A stretch of DNA of 64,000 nucleotides. Source: Arhodomonas aquaeolei DSM 8974 (lineage in GTDB: Bacteria; Pseudomonadota; Gammaproteobacteria; Nitrococcales; Nitrococcaceae). The position numbers and the translations under genes were made by a program. This document shows positions 33,318 to 41,479 of this stretch, in pieces. The stretch's first letter is position 1, and each line of letters begins with the position of its first letter. Under the pieces are notes generated by a model that did not search any database, was not told where the DNA came from, and worked only from the letters and a program-made list of their open reading frames with translations. The DNA is taken from positions 1 to 64,000 of the forward strand of contig NZ_KB894805.1 of NCBI RefSeq assembly GCF_000374645.1. Direction: 5' to 3'.

Positions 33318-34354
33318 CCGCCGCCGGTTCGAACGGAGCCCCCCGGGTGGGGGAGGCGGGGACGCGCATGCGCATGACCGGGCTGACCGCCGCCTGCGCC
33401 GCCGTGCTCGCCCTGGCGTGTCTCGCCAGCCTGCTGCTCGGGGCCGGCAGCGTCGACGCCGGCCCGGCGCTGGCCGGGCTGCTCGGTCACGGCAGCGAGG
33501 AGGCGCGGTTCGTGGTCTTCGAGCTCCGGGCCCCGCGCACCGTAATCGCCCTGGTGGTGGGGGCGGCCCTCGGCGTCGCCGGGGCGCTGCTGCAGGCGGT
33601 GACGCGCAACCCGCTGGCCGAGCCGGGCCTGCTGGGCGTGAGCGCCGGCAGTGCCTTCGCCGTGGCCGTCGCGCTCACCCTGGGGGCGAGCGCGGCGACG
33701 TTGCGCAGCACCGTGGCCCAGCTCGGTGCCCTCGGTGGCTGCCTGTGCGCCATCGGCGCCGGGCGGCTGCGCGGCGTCGGGGACGATCCGGTGCGCCTCG
33801 TGTTGGCCGGCGCGGCGCTCTCCAGTCTGCTCGCCGCGCTCACGTCCATGCTGCTGCTCGTCGACCAGCGCACCGCCGACGAGATCCGGTTCTGGGTGGT
33901 GGGCAGCGTCGCCGGGCGGCGCCTGTCCGATCTCTCCGGCATCCTGCCGTCGCTGGCGGCGGCCGCGCTCATCACCCTCGCCATCGCCCGGCCGCTGGCG
34001 GCGCTGGCCCTCGGTGACCGGGTTGCCGCCGGGCTGGGGCACCGGCCGGGGACGGTGCGGCTGCTCGCGGTGATCGCCGTGGCGCTGCTGGTGGGGGCCG
34101 CCACCGCGGTGGCCGGGCCAATCGCCTTCGTCGGCCTGGTCGTACCCTTCGCCGCCCGGGCGCTGGCCGGTCCGGATATCCGCCGCACGCTGTGGCTGAG
34201 CGTGCCCCTGGGGGCGCTGGTCGTGGTGGCGGCGGACGTCGTCTCGCGTCTGGTGGTTCAGCCCTCGGAGCTGCCCATCGGGGTGCTCACCGCGCTGCTG
34301 GGTGCGCCGGTTCTGATCGCCGTGGTGCGTGCCCGGCGGCTGCCGACGCTGTGA
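33314..34354 (+). CDS. Iron-siderophore ABC transporter permease (FecC-like)
   Basis: A 346-residue FecCD-family permease with about ten spans. Family signatures are VFELRAPRTVIALVVGAALGVAGALLQAVTRNPLAEPGLLGVSAGSA (start of the FecCD domain), FWVVGSVAGRRLSDL, and AVAGPIAFVGLVVPFAARALAGPDIRR. It begins with GTG overlapping the receptor gene stop; ATGs at residues 19 and 21 are alternatives, because the first ~18 residues are polar and lack family character. It pairs with the following permease. Confidence 0.9.
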   Translation: MTAAGSNGAPRVGEAGTRMRMTGLTAACAAVLALACLASLLLGAGSVDAGPALAGLLGHGSEEARFVVFELRAPRTVIALVVGAALGVAGALLQAVTRNPLAEPGLLGVSAGSAFAVAVALTLGASAATLRSTVAQLGALGGCLCAIGAGRLRGVGDDPVRLVLAGAALSSLLAALTSMLLLVDQRTADEIRFWVVGSVAGRRLSDLSGILPSLAAAALITLAIARPLAALALGDRVAAGLGHRPGTVRLLAVIAVALLVGAATAVAGPIAFVGLVVPFAARALAGPDIRRTLWLSVPLGALVVVAADVVSRLVVQPSELPIGVLTALLGAPVLIAVVRARRLPTL

Positions 34355-35421
34355 CCGTGGCGATGTCCGGTGGCGCTGTTTCCCGCTCCCCTGCGCACAC
34401 TGCGGTGCTGCGCCTGCCCGGCGGGCGCACGCTGCTGGTCCAGCGCCGCACACAGCGGGCGAACCTGCTGCTCGCGCTCCTGCTCGCCGCGGCAGCGGTG
34501 ATGGCCCTGTCGCTGGGCAGCACGGTGGTGGCGCCGCACGACGCCGTCACCGCGCTGTTCGGCGGCGGCGATGCGGTCACGCGCTTTCTGATACAGGCGC
34601 TGCGCGGGCCGCGGCTGCTTGCGGGTATCCTCACCGGCACCGCCTTCGCGGTGGCGGGCTGCCTGATGCAGACGCTGGCGCACAACCGCCTGGCCACGCC
34701 CGGCATCATCGGCATCGACAACGGCGCGACGGCGTTCGCGGTGGCCTCGGTGCTGGGGGTGGGCATCGCCGTCGCGCCGCCGGCCATGGCCCTGGTCGGC
34801 GCGGCCACTGCCACGGCGCTGGCCTTCGGCCTTGCGGGTGGCACCGGCACGCGGGGGTACCGCTTCATCGTCGCCGGTATCGCCATAGGTGCCCTATTCG
34901 GGGCGGTAACCCAGCTCATGCTCGCCCGCGTGGCGATCGACGCCGCCAACCAGGCCTATCCCTGGACCGTCGGCACCCTCAATGCCCGTTCTGCGGATGC
35001 CGTGTGGGTGCTCGGGGCGGGGGTCGCGGTCGGATTGCCGGCGGCCCTGGCACTGGCGCGGACGCTGACGGTGATGCGTCTCTCCGACTTCACCGCCCAG
35101 GGGCTGGGCGTGCGCGTGCGAGCCTGCCGCTGGCTCTCCCTGGCCGTGGCCGTGCTGCTCACCGCGCTGGCGGTGGCGGTCGCCGGGCCGGTGGGGCTCG
35201 TGGGGCTGGTCGGCCCGGAGATCGCCCGTCACCTGTCCGCGCCGGCGAGCGTGCCGGTGGTCGGTGCCGCGCTGGCCGGCGCGCTGGTGATGGTGCTCGC
35301 GGACCTGGCCGGACGGCTGCTGCTCGCGCCCATCGAGATCCCGGTCGGGATCGTCACCGCCGTGGTCGGCGGTCCCTATCTGCTCTGGATCCTGCTGCGT
35401 GCATCGAGGATGACCCCGTGA
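34351..35421 (+). CDS. Iron-siderophore ABC transporter permease (FecD-like)
   Basis: The second FecCD permease, 356 residues with about ten spans. Signatures are LRGPRLLAGILTGTAFAVAGCLMQTLAHNRLATPGIIGIDNGATAFA, YPWTVGTLNARSADAVWVL and VAGPVGLVGLVGPEIARHL. GTG 34351 overlaps the previous stop (GTGA); ATG at 34363 is an alternative start four codons in. The N-terminal ~40 residues are a hydrophilic extension (LRLPGGRTLLVQRRTQ) before the first helix. Its end overlaps the ATPase gene, so the four transport genes are translationally chained. Confidence 0.9.
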   Translation: MTVAMSGGAVSRSPAHTAVLRLPGGRTLLVQRRTQRANLLLALLLAAAAVMALSLGSTVVAPHDAVTALFGGGDAVTRFLIQALRGPRLLAGILTGTAFAVAGCLMQTLAHNRLATPGIIGIDNGATAFAVASVLGVGIAVAPPAMALVGAATATALAFGLAGGTGTRGYRFIVAGIAIGALFGAVTQLMLARVAIDAANQAYPWTVGTLNARSADAVWVLGAGVAVGLPAALALARTLTVMRLSDFTAQGLGVRVRACRWLSLAVAVLLTALAVAVAGPVGLVGLVGPEIARHLSAPASVPVVGAALAGALVMVLADLAGRLLLAPIEIPVGIVTAVVGGPYLLWILLRASRMTP

Positions 35422-36236
35422 ATCGACCCGTGACCGACGGTGACAGCCGCCTGCAGGCCGACCGTCTGGGCCTCGCCTACGGCCGGACCACGATCGTCCG
35501 CGAGCTCAGCCTCGCGCTGCCGGACGGTCGGGTCACGGCCATCGTCGGCCCCAACGGCTGTGGCAAGTCCACCCTGCTTGCCGGGCTGGCGCGGCTGCAC
35601 CCGCCGAGCGGTGGCGGTGTGGTGCTGGACAGCCGGGATATCCGGGACCTGCCGACCCGGGAGGTGGCCCGCCGGATTGCGCTGCTGCCCCAGCACACGG
35701 TGGCGCCGGAGGGCCTGACTGTCGCGGAGCTGATCCGTTTCGGCCGTCACCCGCATCAGGGCCTGATGCGGCAGTGGTCGGCGGAGGACGAGCGGGTCCT
35801 GGCGGAGTCCCTTGCCGTGGCGGACATCGAGGCCCTGGCCGACCGACCGCTGGACGCGCTCTCCGGCGGTCAGCGCCAGCGTGCCTGGATCGCGATGGCG
35901 ATCGCCCAGCAGACGCCGCTGCTGCTCCTCGACGAGCCCACCTCCGCCCTGGATCTGGGCCACCAGCTCGAGGTCTTCGAGCTGATCCGGGCGCTGGCGG
36001 CGAGCGGCAAGACGGTGGTCATGGTCGTGCACGACCTCGTCAGCGCCTGCCGTTTTGCGGATCACATGGTGGCGATGCTGGACGGTGACGTGGTGGCGGA
36101 GGGGCCGCCGGCCGAGGTGGTGACGCCGGCGCTGGTACGCCGGCTCTACGGCATCGAGTGCACCCTGATCGAGGACCCGGTGACGGGCAGCCCCATGCTG
36201 GCGAACCCGCGTCGTCCGGCGACTGCCCGGTCATGA
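35418..36236 (+). CDS. Iron-siderophore ABC transporter ATP-binding protein (FecE-like)
   Basis: A 272-residue ATPase of the FepC/FecE type. Walker A is GPNGCGKS (44-51), the Q-loop is in IALLPQHTVAPEGLTVAELIRFGRHPHQ (a siderophore-transporter signature), the ABC signature is LSGGQRQR (148-155), Walker B is LLLLDEP (168-174) and the switch His is in MVVHDL. It starts with GTG in a GTGA overlap with the preceding permease. It is the last gene of the operon; a strong hairpin follows 44 bases after the stop. Confidence 0.92.
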   Translation: MNRPVTDGDSRLQADRLGLAYGRTTIVRELSLALPDGRVTAIVGPNGCGKSTLLAGLARLHPPSGGGVVLDSRDIRDLPTREVARRIALLPQHTVAPEGLTVAELIRFGRHPHQGLMRQWSAEDERVLAESLAVADIEALADRPLDALSGGQRQRAWIAMAIAQQTPLLLLDEPTSALDLGHQLEVFELIRALAASGKTVVMVVHDLVSACRFADHMVAMLDGDVVAEGPPAEVVTPALVRRLYGIECTLIEDPVTGSPMLANPRRPATARS

Positions 36237-36279
36237 GGCACACAACCGATCCAGCCTGAGGCCGGTCTCATCTTGTGGT

Positions 36280-36306
36280 CCGGCCGTTGCCGTGCGGCAA
36301 GGCCGG
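36280..36306. terminator. Hairpin terminator after the iron-uptake operon
   Basis: Arms at 36280-36292 and 36295-36306 pair almost completely (ccggccgttgccg with cggcaaggccgg, one bulge) with a two-base loop. It sits between the convergent ATPase gene and the His-rich protein gene. No T-tract is present. Confidence 0.5.
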
Positions 36307-36349
36307 TCCGTGAGGGCGCGGCACACGCTATCGGTGTGTCGCGCGGGGG

Positions 36350-36730
36350 TCAGTCGATGCGCTTGTGCCGCCGGTGCCGGTCGTGTCCATCGTCCCAGTC
36401 GTTGCGGCCGCCGAAGCCACGACCGTAGCGATCATGGTCCTCCCGGTAGCCGAATTTGTGGCGCAGTCCGGGCGGACCACCGTGGTGGCGAAAGGCCGGT
36501 GGCGCGAAGTGGCGGCCGCGGTGGTGGTGGCGGTCGCGGTAGCGGTAGCCGTCGTGCCGGTTGAACCAGCCCCGGTAGTCGCCGTAGTAGGGGGCCGGGT
36601 CACGGTAGCCGAAGTGGATGGTGACACCGCTCTCGACGTACTCGCGGGCGTCCGCCCGGGGGCTGGCGACGGCGGCGCCGATGCCCAGGGCGGCGGCCGC
36701 GGCGATGAGGGTGAGTGTACGCAGGCGCAT
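36350..36730 (-). CDS. Exported His/Arg/Gly/Tyr-rich protein of unknown function
   Basis: A 126-residue protein with a clear signal peptide (residues 1-28, LTLIAAAAALGIGAAVASPRADA). The mature part is extremely rich in His, Arg, Asp, Gly and Tyr (YRYRDRHHHRGRHF, DHDRYGRGFGG, DDGHDRHRRHKR). Such composition suggests metal binding or a disordered periplasmic protein; no domain is recognised. The gene lies between the end of the iron-uptake operon (convergent) and the EmrAB-like pump genes on its own strand. The ATG follows GGAAGGAGT. Low complexity makes homology-based naming unreliable. Confidence 0.7.
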   Translation of the reverse strand: MRLRTLTLIAAAAALGIGAAVASPRADAREYVESGVTIHFGYRDPAPYYGDYRGWFNRHDGYRYRDRHHHRGRHFAPPAFRHHGGPPGLRHKFGYREDHDRYGRGFGGRNDWDDGHDRHRRHKRID

Positions 36731-36857
36731 GACGGTACTCCTTCCGGTGGTAGGGCCGGATGCCGGGGTTCGGTACCTAACCGTTATGCCCCCGCGTGCC
36801 TGAACCCGGGCTGAACGGCACGGTCGCCGTGTGCCGGGCCGACGGACGGTCGCCGCG

Positions 36858-38405
36858 TCAGTGGCCGGCCTCGCCCGTCGCCATGGTGGGGCGCTTCATG
36901 AGCAGCATGACGGGGACGGCGCAGAGATAGATCATCCCCAGCCACAGGAAGATGTCGTTGAAGGCCATGGTCTGTGCCTCGACGCCGATGCGTCGTGCCA
37001 GATTGGCGATGGCGCCCGCCCGCGGATCCGCGACGGCGCCGGTGAGCTGCTGGGTCTGGGCCTGGAGCTCGTGCACGACGGTGGCGCGGCCGGTGTCGAT
37101 CGCGGGGATGATTTGGCTCCAGTGGAAGTCGAAGCGTACGTCGCGGATGGTGTCCATCATCGCCAGGCCGAAGGCCCCGCCCAGGTTGCGCAGCACGTTG
37201 AACAGTCCGCTGGCGTTGCCCACCTCGTGGGGCGGCAGGGTGCCCAGGGCGATGCGGGTGATGGGGATCATGCACAGCACCATGCCGGCGCCGCGGATCA
37301 CCTGGGGCCAGAAGAATAGCTCGTAACCGGCCTCACTGGTCATGTGGGCGTTCATGACGGTGCCGGTACCCACCAGCGTCAACCCGATGGCGAGGAGGAT
37401 GCGTGGGTCGATGTGATCGGAGGCGCGTCCGGCGATCGGTGCGCACACGAACATCGCCGCGCCGGTGACGAACATGATCTCGCCGATCTGCAGGGCGTTG
37501 TACTGGCGCACGATGCCGAAGAACAGCGGCATCAGGTAGGTCAGGCCGTACAGGGCGATCCCCAGGCAGAACCCGAGCGCCGCACCGATGGCGAAGTTGC
37601 GGTTGCGGAACGCGTGCAGGTCGACGATCGGGTGATCGGTGCGGAACATCCGCACGAAGAACGCCACGCCCGCCACCGCGCACAGCACGCTCATGTCCCG
37701 GATCAGCGCGCTGGCGAACCAGTCGTCGCCGGGACCTTCCTCGAGGATGTATTCGAGGGTGCCGAGGAAGACCGCCATGAACACCAGCCCCGGGACGTCC
37801 AGGCGCCTGAGCAGGGAGCGGTTGCCGTGGTCCAGGGCGAGGGTGTTCCAGATCGCGAGGCTGACGAGGATGCCGGGCAGTACGTTCACCAGGAACAGCC
37901 AGTGGTAGCTCATCGTCTGGGTGATGTAGCCGCCGATGGTGGGGCCGATGGACGGCGCCATGGTCGCCACCAGCCCCATCACCGCCTGCACGCTGCCCAT
38001 CACCCTACGGGGAAAGATCGAGAAGCTGATGGCATAGGCGATGGGGATCATGGCCCCCCCGAGGAAGCCCTGCACGGCCCGCAGGGTGATGAGCGTGCCC
38101 ACAGAGCTCGCCATCGCGCAGCCCAGGCTCGCCAGGGTGAACCCCCCGCAGGAGACGACGAACGCGACCCGGGTGGAGAGGATGCGCGTGAGCATCCCCG
38201 ACAGGGGGATCATCACGACCTCCGCGATCAGGTATGCCGTCTGCACCCAGGAGATCTGGTCCTCGGTGGCGGACACGCCAGCCTGGATCTCGTTGAGCGA
38301 GCTCGCCACGATCTGAATGTCCAGGATCGCCATGAACATCCCGAACACCGCGGCCACGAACCCCAGTCGCTGGGACCAGGGCGGCATGTCGGTGACGTGG
38401 GTCAC
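36858..38405 (-). CDS. DHA2-family multidrug efflux MFS transporter (EmrB-like)
   Basis: Inner-membrane proton-driven exporter, 515 residues with 14 predicted spans as in the DHA2 family. The first helix region carries the family motif (FGMFMAILDIQIVASSLNEIQ, corresponding to motif D1 LDxTIVNVALP). It is followed by ISWVQTAYLIAEVVMIPLSG, and motif C-like MGLVATMAPSIGPTIGGYI in helix 5. It forms a tripartite pump with the adjacent adaptor and an outer-membrane factor that is not in the window. Its GTG start overlaps the adaptor stop (GTGA), so both are coupled; an ATG six codons in (38387) is an alternative. The likely cargo is hydrophobic toxic compounds, by family. Confidence 0.92.
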   Translation of the reverse strand: MTHVTDMPPWSQRLGFVAAVFGMFMAILDIQIVASSLNEIQAGVSATEDQISWVQTAYLIAEVVMIPLSGMLTRILSTRVAFVVSCGGFTLASLGCAMASSVGTLITLRAVQGFLGGAMIPIAYAISFSIFPRRVMGSVQAVMGLVATMAPSIGPTIGGYITQTMSYHWLFLVNVLPGILVSLAIWNTLALDHGNRSLLRRLDVPGLVFMAVFLGTLEYILEEGPGDDWFASALIRDMSVLCAVAGVAFFVRMFRTDHPIVDLHAFRNRNFAIGAALGFCLGIALYGLTYLMPLFFGIVRQYNALQIGEIMFVTGAAMFVCAPIAGRASDHIDPRILLAIGLTLVGTGTVMNAHMTSEAGYELFFWPQVIRGAGMVLCMIPITRIALGTLPPHEVGNASGLFNVLRNLGGAFGLAMMDTIRDVRFDFHWSQIIPAIDTGRATVVHELQAQTQQLTGAVADPRAGAIANLARRIGVEAQTMAFNDIFLWLGMIYLCAVPVMLLMKRPTMATGEAGH

Positions 38406-39538
38406 GGCCGCCCGCCGTCGCGGTTGTCGTCCGGGCCGCTACGCTCGCCCTGATCCGCGTCGGCGAGGGGGTTGCGATCCTGATTGCGATAGACCCGGCC
38501 CTCGCCGGTCTCGCGGGTGTCCACCTCCGGGACCACCGACAGCCCCGGGCGCAGCAGTGCGAGGCGTTCCGGCGGCTCGGTCACGCGGATGCGCACCGGC
38601 ACCTTCTGTACGATCTTGTTGAAGTTGCCGGTGGCGTTGTCCTGGGGCAGCAGGCTGAACTGCGCGCCGGTGGCCGGGGAGAGGCTCGCCACGCGGCCCT
38701 TGAATACCCGGTCCGGGTAGGCGTCGACGTGGATATCAACCGGTTGGCCGATCTCCATGCGCGCGATCTGCGTCTCCTTGAAGTTGGCCACCACGTAGAC
38801 CTCCGGCAGCGGCACCACGTGCAGCAGGGTGCGCGCGGGCTGGGCCATGGAGCCGGCCTCGACGGTGACGTCGCCGACCACGCCCGCGGCCGGTGCGACG
38901 ATCCGCGTCTTGTCGAGCTGATGGCGGGCGTAGGCGAGGGCGGCCTCGGCGTCCGCCACCGCGGCACTGGCCTGGTCCCGCTGCGCCTTGAGCACTGGCA
39001 ACTGACGCTTCTCGGCGGTCAGCGTCGCCCTGGCGGCCTGTCCCTCCGAACGGGCGACCCGGTAGGCGGCCTGGGCGTTGTCGAGCTCCTGGCGCGAGCT
39101 GTAGGAGCGTTTCTCCAGGCTCTTGGCGCGCTGGAGGTCGAGCCGGCTGCGCTCGGTCTCCGCCTTCGCCGAGTCGACCCGCGCGGCCGCCTGCTCGATG
39201 CGTGCCTGCTGGAGGGTGATCTGGCGCTCCGTGGCCTGGAGGTTGGCGCGGGCCTGTCGCAGCTGCGCGGCAGCCCGGTCCCGCTGGGCGGTGAGGTCCT
39301 TGTCCTCGAGCCGGACGAGGAGCTGGCCCTTGTCGACGACCTGGTTCTCGGCGACCGGCACATCGACCACGCGGGCGTTGATCTCGGGCTGGATGGCGAC
39401 GCTGTCGGCGGCGACCTGGGCGTTGTCTGTCTCCTCGATGAAGCGCCCGACCCGGTACCACTCTATGCCGTAGACCACACCGGCGGCGATCACCGCGGCC
39501 AGCACGACGCCGAACACCACCAGTTTGATACCCCTCAC
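38402..39538 (-). CDS. HlyD/EmrA-family periplasmic adaptor subunit
   Basis: Membrane-fusion protein linking the EmrB-like pump to an outer-membrane channel. One N-terminal anchor helix (VVFGVVLAAVIAAGVVYGI) is followed by the barrel-sandwich entry ETDNAQVAADSVAIQPEINARVVDVPVAENQVVDKGQLLVRLEDKD. A long coiled-coil hairpin spans about 80-190 (repeated Q/A/R heptads), and the beta-barrel returns with APAAGVVGDVTVEAGSMAQPARTLLHVVPLPEVYVVANFKE. The GTG at 39538 is preferred because GAGG lies eight bases upstream; a GTG at 39547 would add three codons. The C-terminal ~35 residues are polar and disordered-looking. Probably repressed by the divergent TetR gene. Confidence 0.9.
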   Translation of the reverse strand: MRGIKLVVFGVVLAAVIAAGVVYGIEWYRVGRFIEETDNAQVAADSVAIQPEINARVVDVPVAENQVVDKGQLLVRLEDKDLTAQRDRAAAQLRQARANLQATERQITLQQARIEQAAARVDSAKAETERSRLDLQRAKSLEKRSYSSRQELDNAQAAYRVARSEGQAARATLTAEKRQLPVLKAQRDQASAAVADAEAALAYARHQLDKTRIVAPAAGVVGDVTVEAGSMAQPARTLLHVVPLPEVYVVANFKETQIARMEIGQPVDIHVDAYPDRVFKGRVASLSPATGAQFSLLPQDNATGNFNKIVQKVPVRIRVTEPPERLALLRPGLSVVPEVDTRETGEGRVYRNQDRNPLADADQGERSGPDDNRDGGRP

Positions 39539-39593
39539 GGCATGCACCTCGACGGAACGTTGGACAATGGAGAACGTGAAGACGTGAAATCGT

Positions 39594-39608
39594 AACGTAG
39601 ATTACGTT
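39594..39608. promoter_or_regulatory. Candidate TetR operator in the emrAB/tetR divergent region
   Basis: Perfect palindrome aacgta (39594-39599) / tacgtt (39603-39608) around gat, in the 123-base gap between the divergent pump operon and the TetR gene. The 15-base size and position are typical for a repressor controlling both promoters. Confidence 0.55.
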
Positions 39609-39661
39609 TCTATCAAGTGTTAGTTTTCGCGGCATGACCGTGACGGCCGAACAGGTGAGCG

Positions 39662-40321
39662 ATGGCTGACAGCGAGACGCCGGGGTGCACGCCCGCGACC
39701 CGGCGTGGCCGTGAGCGCGCGGCGCGCATCCTCGATGCCGCTGCCGGGGTGTTCCTGGAGCGCGGTTTCGAGGCGGCGACCATGAGCGAGATCGGTCGAC
39801 GGGCCGGCGGGTCCATGCAGACGCTCTACCGCCTTTTCGGCAGCAAGGAGGCGCTGTTCCGGGCGATCATGGAGCGCAAGGCCGCCAGCGTGTACGCGCC
39901 GCTGGAGGACGAGTCGATCTTCGAGCAGCCGCCGGAGCGCGCGCTCTTCGAGCTGGGCATGCGGCTCAACCGCCTGCTCCTCGACCCGGATACCCTCCGT
40001 ACCCACCGCGCGATGATCATCGAGTCCCATCGCAACGCCAACCTGAGGCAGATCTTCTACGAGACGGGCCCGGGCCGGGTGCGCGCCGCGCTCGCCCGCT
40101 ATTTCCGCGTCGAGTGCGAGCGCGGTCACCTGCGCCTGGACGACCCGGATGCCGCCGCGCGGCAGTTCCTGGACTTCGTCAAGGGCGCGCACTACCTGGA
40201 GGCGGTGCTCGGCCAGCCGGTCACGGCCACGGAGGCGGAGATCGAGCGCTGCGTGGACGAGGCGGTACGGATCTTTCTCAACGGGGCGCGGGGCGTGGCA
40301 CCGGATCAGCCCTCGCGCTGA
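39662..40321 (+). CDS. TetR family transcriptional regulator (AcrR-like)
   Basis: A 219-residue repressor. The helix-turn-helix is at about 15-65 (RGRERAARILDAAAGVFLERGFEAATMSEIGRRAGGSMQTLYRLFGSKEALFRAIME, containing the usual T-L-Y-x-x-F-x-x-K-E pattern). The C-terminal domain resembles the AcrR/TetR_C family found next to efflux pumps (FELGMRLNRLLLDPDTLRTHRAMIIESHRNANLRQIFYETGPG). It is divergent from the EmrAB-like operon and probably represses it, binding the palindrome at 39594-39608. It is convergent with the next gene, their ends overlapping by 16 bases. Confidence 0.9.
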   Translation: MADSETPGCTPATRRGRERAARILDAAAGVFLERGFEAATMSEIGRRAGGSMQTLYRLFGSKEALFRAIMERKAASVYAPLEDESIFEQPPERALFELGMRLNRLLLDPDTLRTHRAMIIESHRNANLRQIFYETGPGRVRAALARYFRVECERGHLRLDDPDAAARQFLDFVKGAHYLEAVLGQPVTATEAEIERCVDEAVRIFLNGARGVAPDQPSR

Positions 40322-41475
40322 TCCGTCCAGTGCGGATAGTCGCTGCGCAGCTTGTGCAGGTCGAAGTGGCGCTCCACCCAGTCGATCAGGCGGGGCGTCA
40401 GGTCGAGGTCGCGGGATTCCTCCGGCGCTGAGAGGTCGAACGTCCGCCGGGCACCGTCCGGGGCGGCGAGGGTGAGCCGGCGGGGCAGGTCGACGACGAC
40501 CAGGTCCGCGGCGTCGCCGTCGTAGTGATTGGAGTGGCGGGCCCCGCTGCGCGTGGCATAGACCACGTTGTAGGCCTCGGCCATACGCCGGGCCGCCTCC
40601 TTTGTGGCCCGCCAGCCGTCGTCGGTTTGCCAGCGGATCGGGATGTCCAGCCCCCACCCGGCATTGAGCCGCTTCAGCTCGGCGGCCCGCCGCGCCACCG
40701 CCTCGGGACCCCTTGCCCGTGCCAGGATGAAGGCGCCGTACATCAGGTAACCGCGTTCGCGCCGGCGCACCGTCGAGTACAGATACGCCTCCGCGCCCTG
40801 GTCCCGGCACTGGGCCATCAGCGAGAGCAGGCGCGCCGCGAAGTCCGCGGAGCCGGCGTCCACCAGGGCCTGCAGCCGTGCCGCCTCGTCTGCGGGGTTC
40901 GGGTAGCGTGCCGTCCAGCGCGGTCCCGGCGGTGCGCCGTCCGGTGCCGGTTCCAGGTCCGGCGGGCTGGGTGGCGGGCGGATGTCGAGCCGCCGGCCGC
41001 CGTAGCGCCGGGGCGTGTCGCCGAAGACCCCGTCGGGGTGCAGCAGGATGCCCGCGCGCCGGGCCCGGCCGGAGTGCACGTCCACGCTGTCCAGCCGTCC
41101 GCGCGCGGCGGCGACGTCGTCGAGGAAGTAGAGCAGGTCGGTGAGGTCCACCGGCCGGCCGAGCCCTTCGCGCACGGCGCGAAGCAGCGGCTCGTCGGCC
41201 GGGGTAGCGGCGAGCGTCTTCAGCGTGGTGCCGTCCAGGCGCACCCCGGCCAGGGTCACCGGCAGGTCCCGGAGGGCCTGCGCCGCGGCGGCCAGGGTGG
41301 TACGGCCGCCGTCGTCCCCGGGGGCCGGCAGCGCCTCCCACTGCCGGTTCGTGTCGATGGCATCGACACCCGCGGTGGCCCGGCCCCCGGCGATGACGCC
41401 GAGGGCGAGCAGGATGGCGAGCGCGGCGATACGCGGACGAGGGGACGGGCGATATTGGGCGCTGGTGTATGGCAC
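40306..41475 (-). CDS. Exported M15-like peptidase (D-Ala-D-Ala carboxypeptidase fold, tentative)
   Basis: A 389-residue exported protein. After a hydrophobic N-terminal signal (ALAILLALGVIAGGRATA) lies an uncharacterised ~220-residue region. Near residue 330 comes NVVYATRSGARHSNHYDGDAADLVVVD, which fits the M15 zinc-peptidase signature S-x-H-x-x-G-x-A-x-D exactly (SNHYDGDAAD). A later WVERHFDLH may supply the remaining zinc or catalytic residues, but the spacing is not canonical, so activity is uncertain. M15 enzymes cleave D-Ala-D-Ala or peptide cross-links in peptidoglycan. The GTG start at 41475 is placed after the stop of the upstream EAL gene (4-base gap); longer frames would overlap it. 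Coupling to a cyclic-di-GMP protein suggests envelope remodelling under that control. Confidence 0.55.
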   Translation of the reverse strand: MPYTSAQYRPSPRPRIAALAILLALGVIAGGRATAGVDAIDTNRQWEALPAPGDDGGRTTLAAAAQALRDLPVTLAGVRLDGTTLKTLAATPADEPLLRAVREGLGRPVDLTDLLYFLDDVAAARGRLDSVDVHSGRARRAGILLHPDGVFGDTPRRYGGRRLDIRPPPSPPDLEPAPDGAPPGPRWTARYPNPADEAARLQALVDAGSADFAARLLSLMAQCRDQGAEAYLYSTVRRRERGYLMYGAFILARARGPEAVARRAAELKRLNAGWGLDIPIRWQTDDGWRATKEAARRMAEAYNVVYATRSGARHSNHYDGDAADLVVVDLPRRLTLAAPDGARRTFDLSAPEESRDLDLTPRLIDWVERHFDLHKLRSDYPHWTDQREG

Positions 41476-41479
41476 GGGA

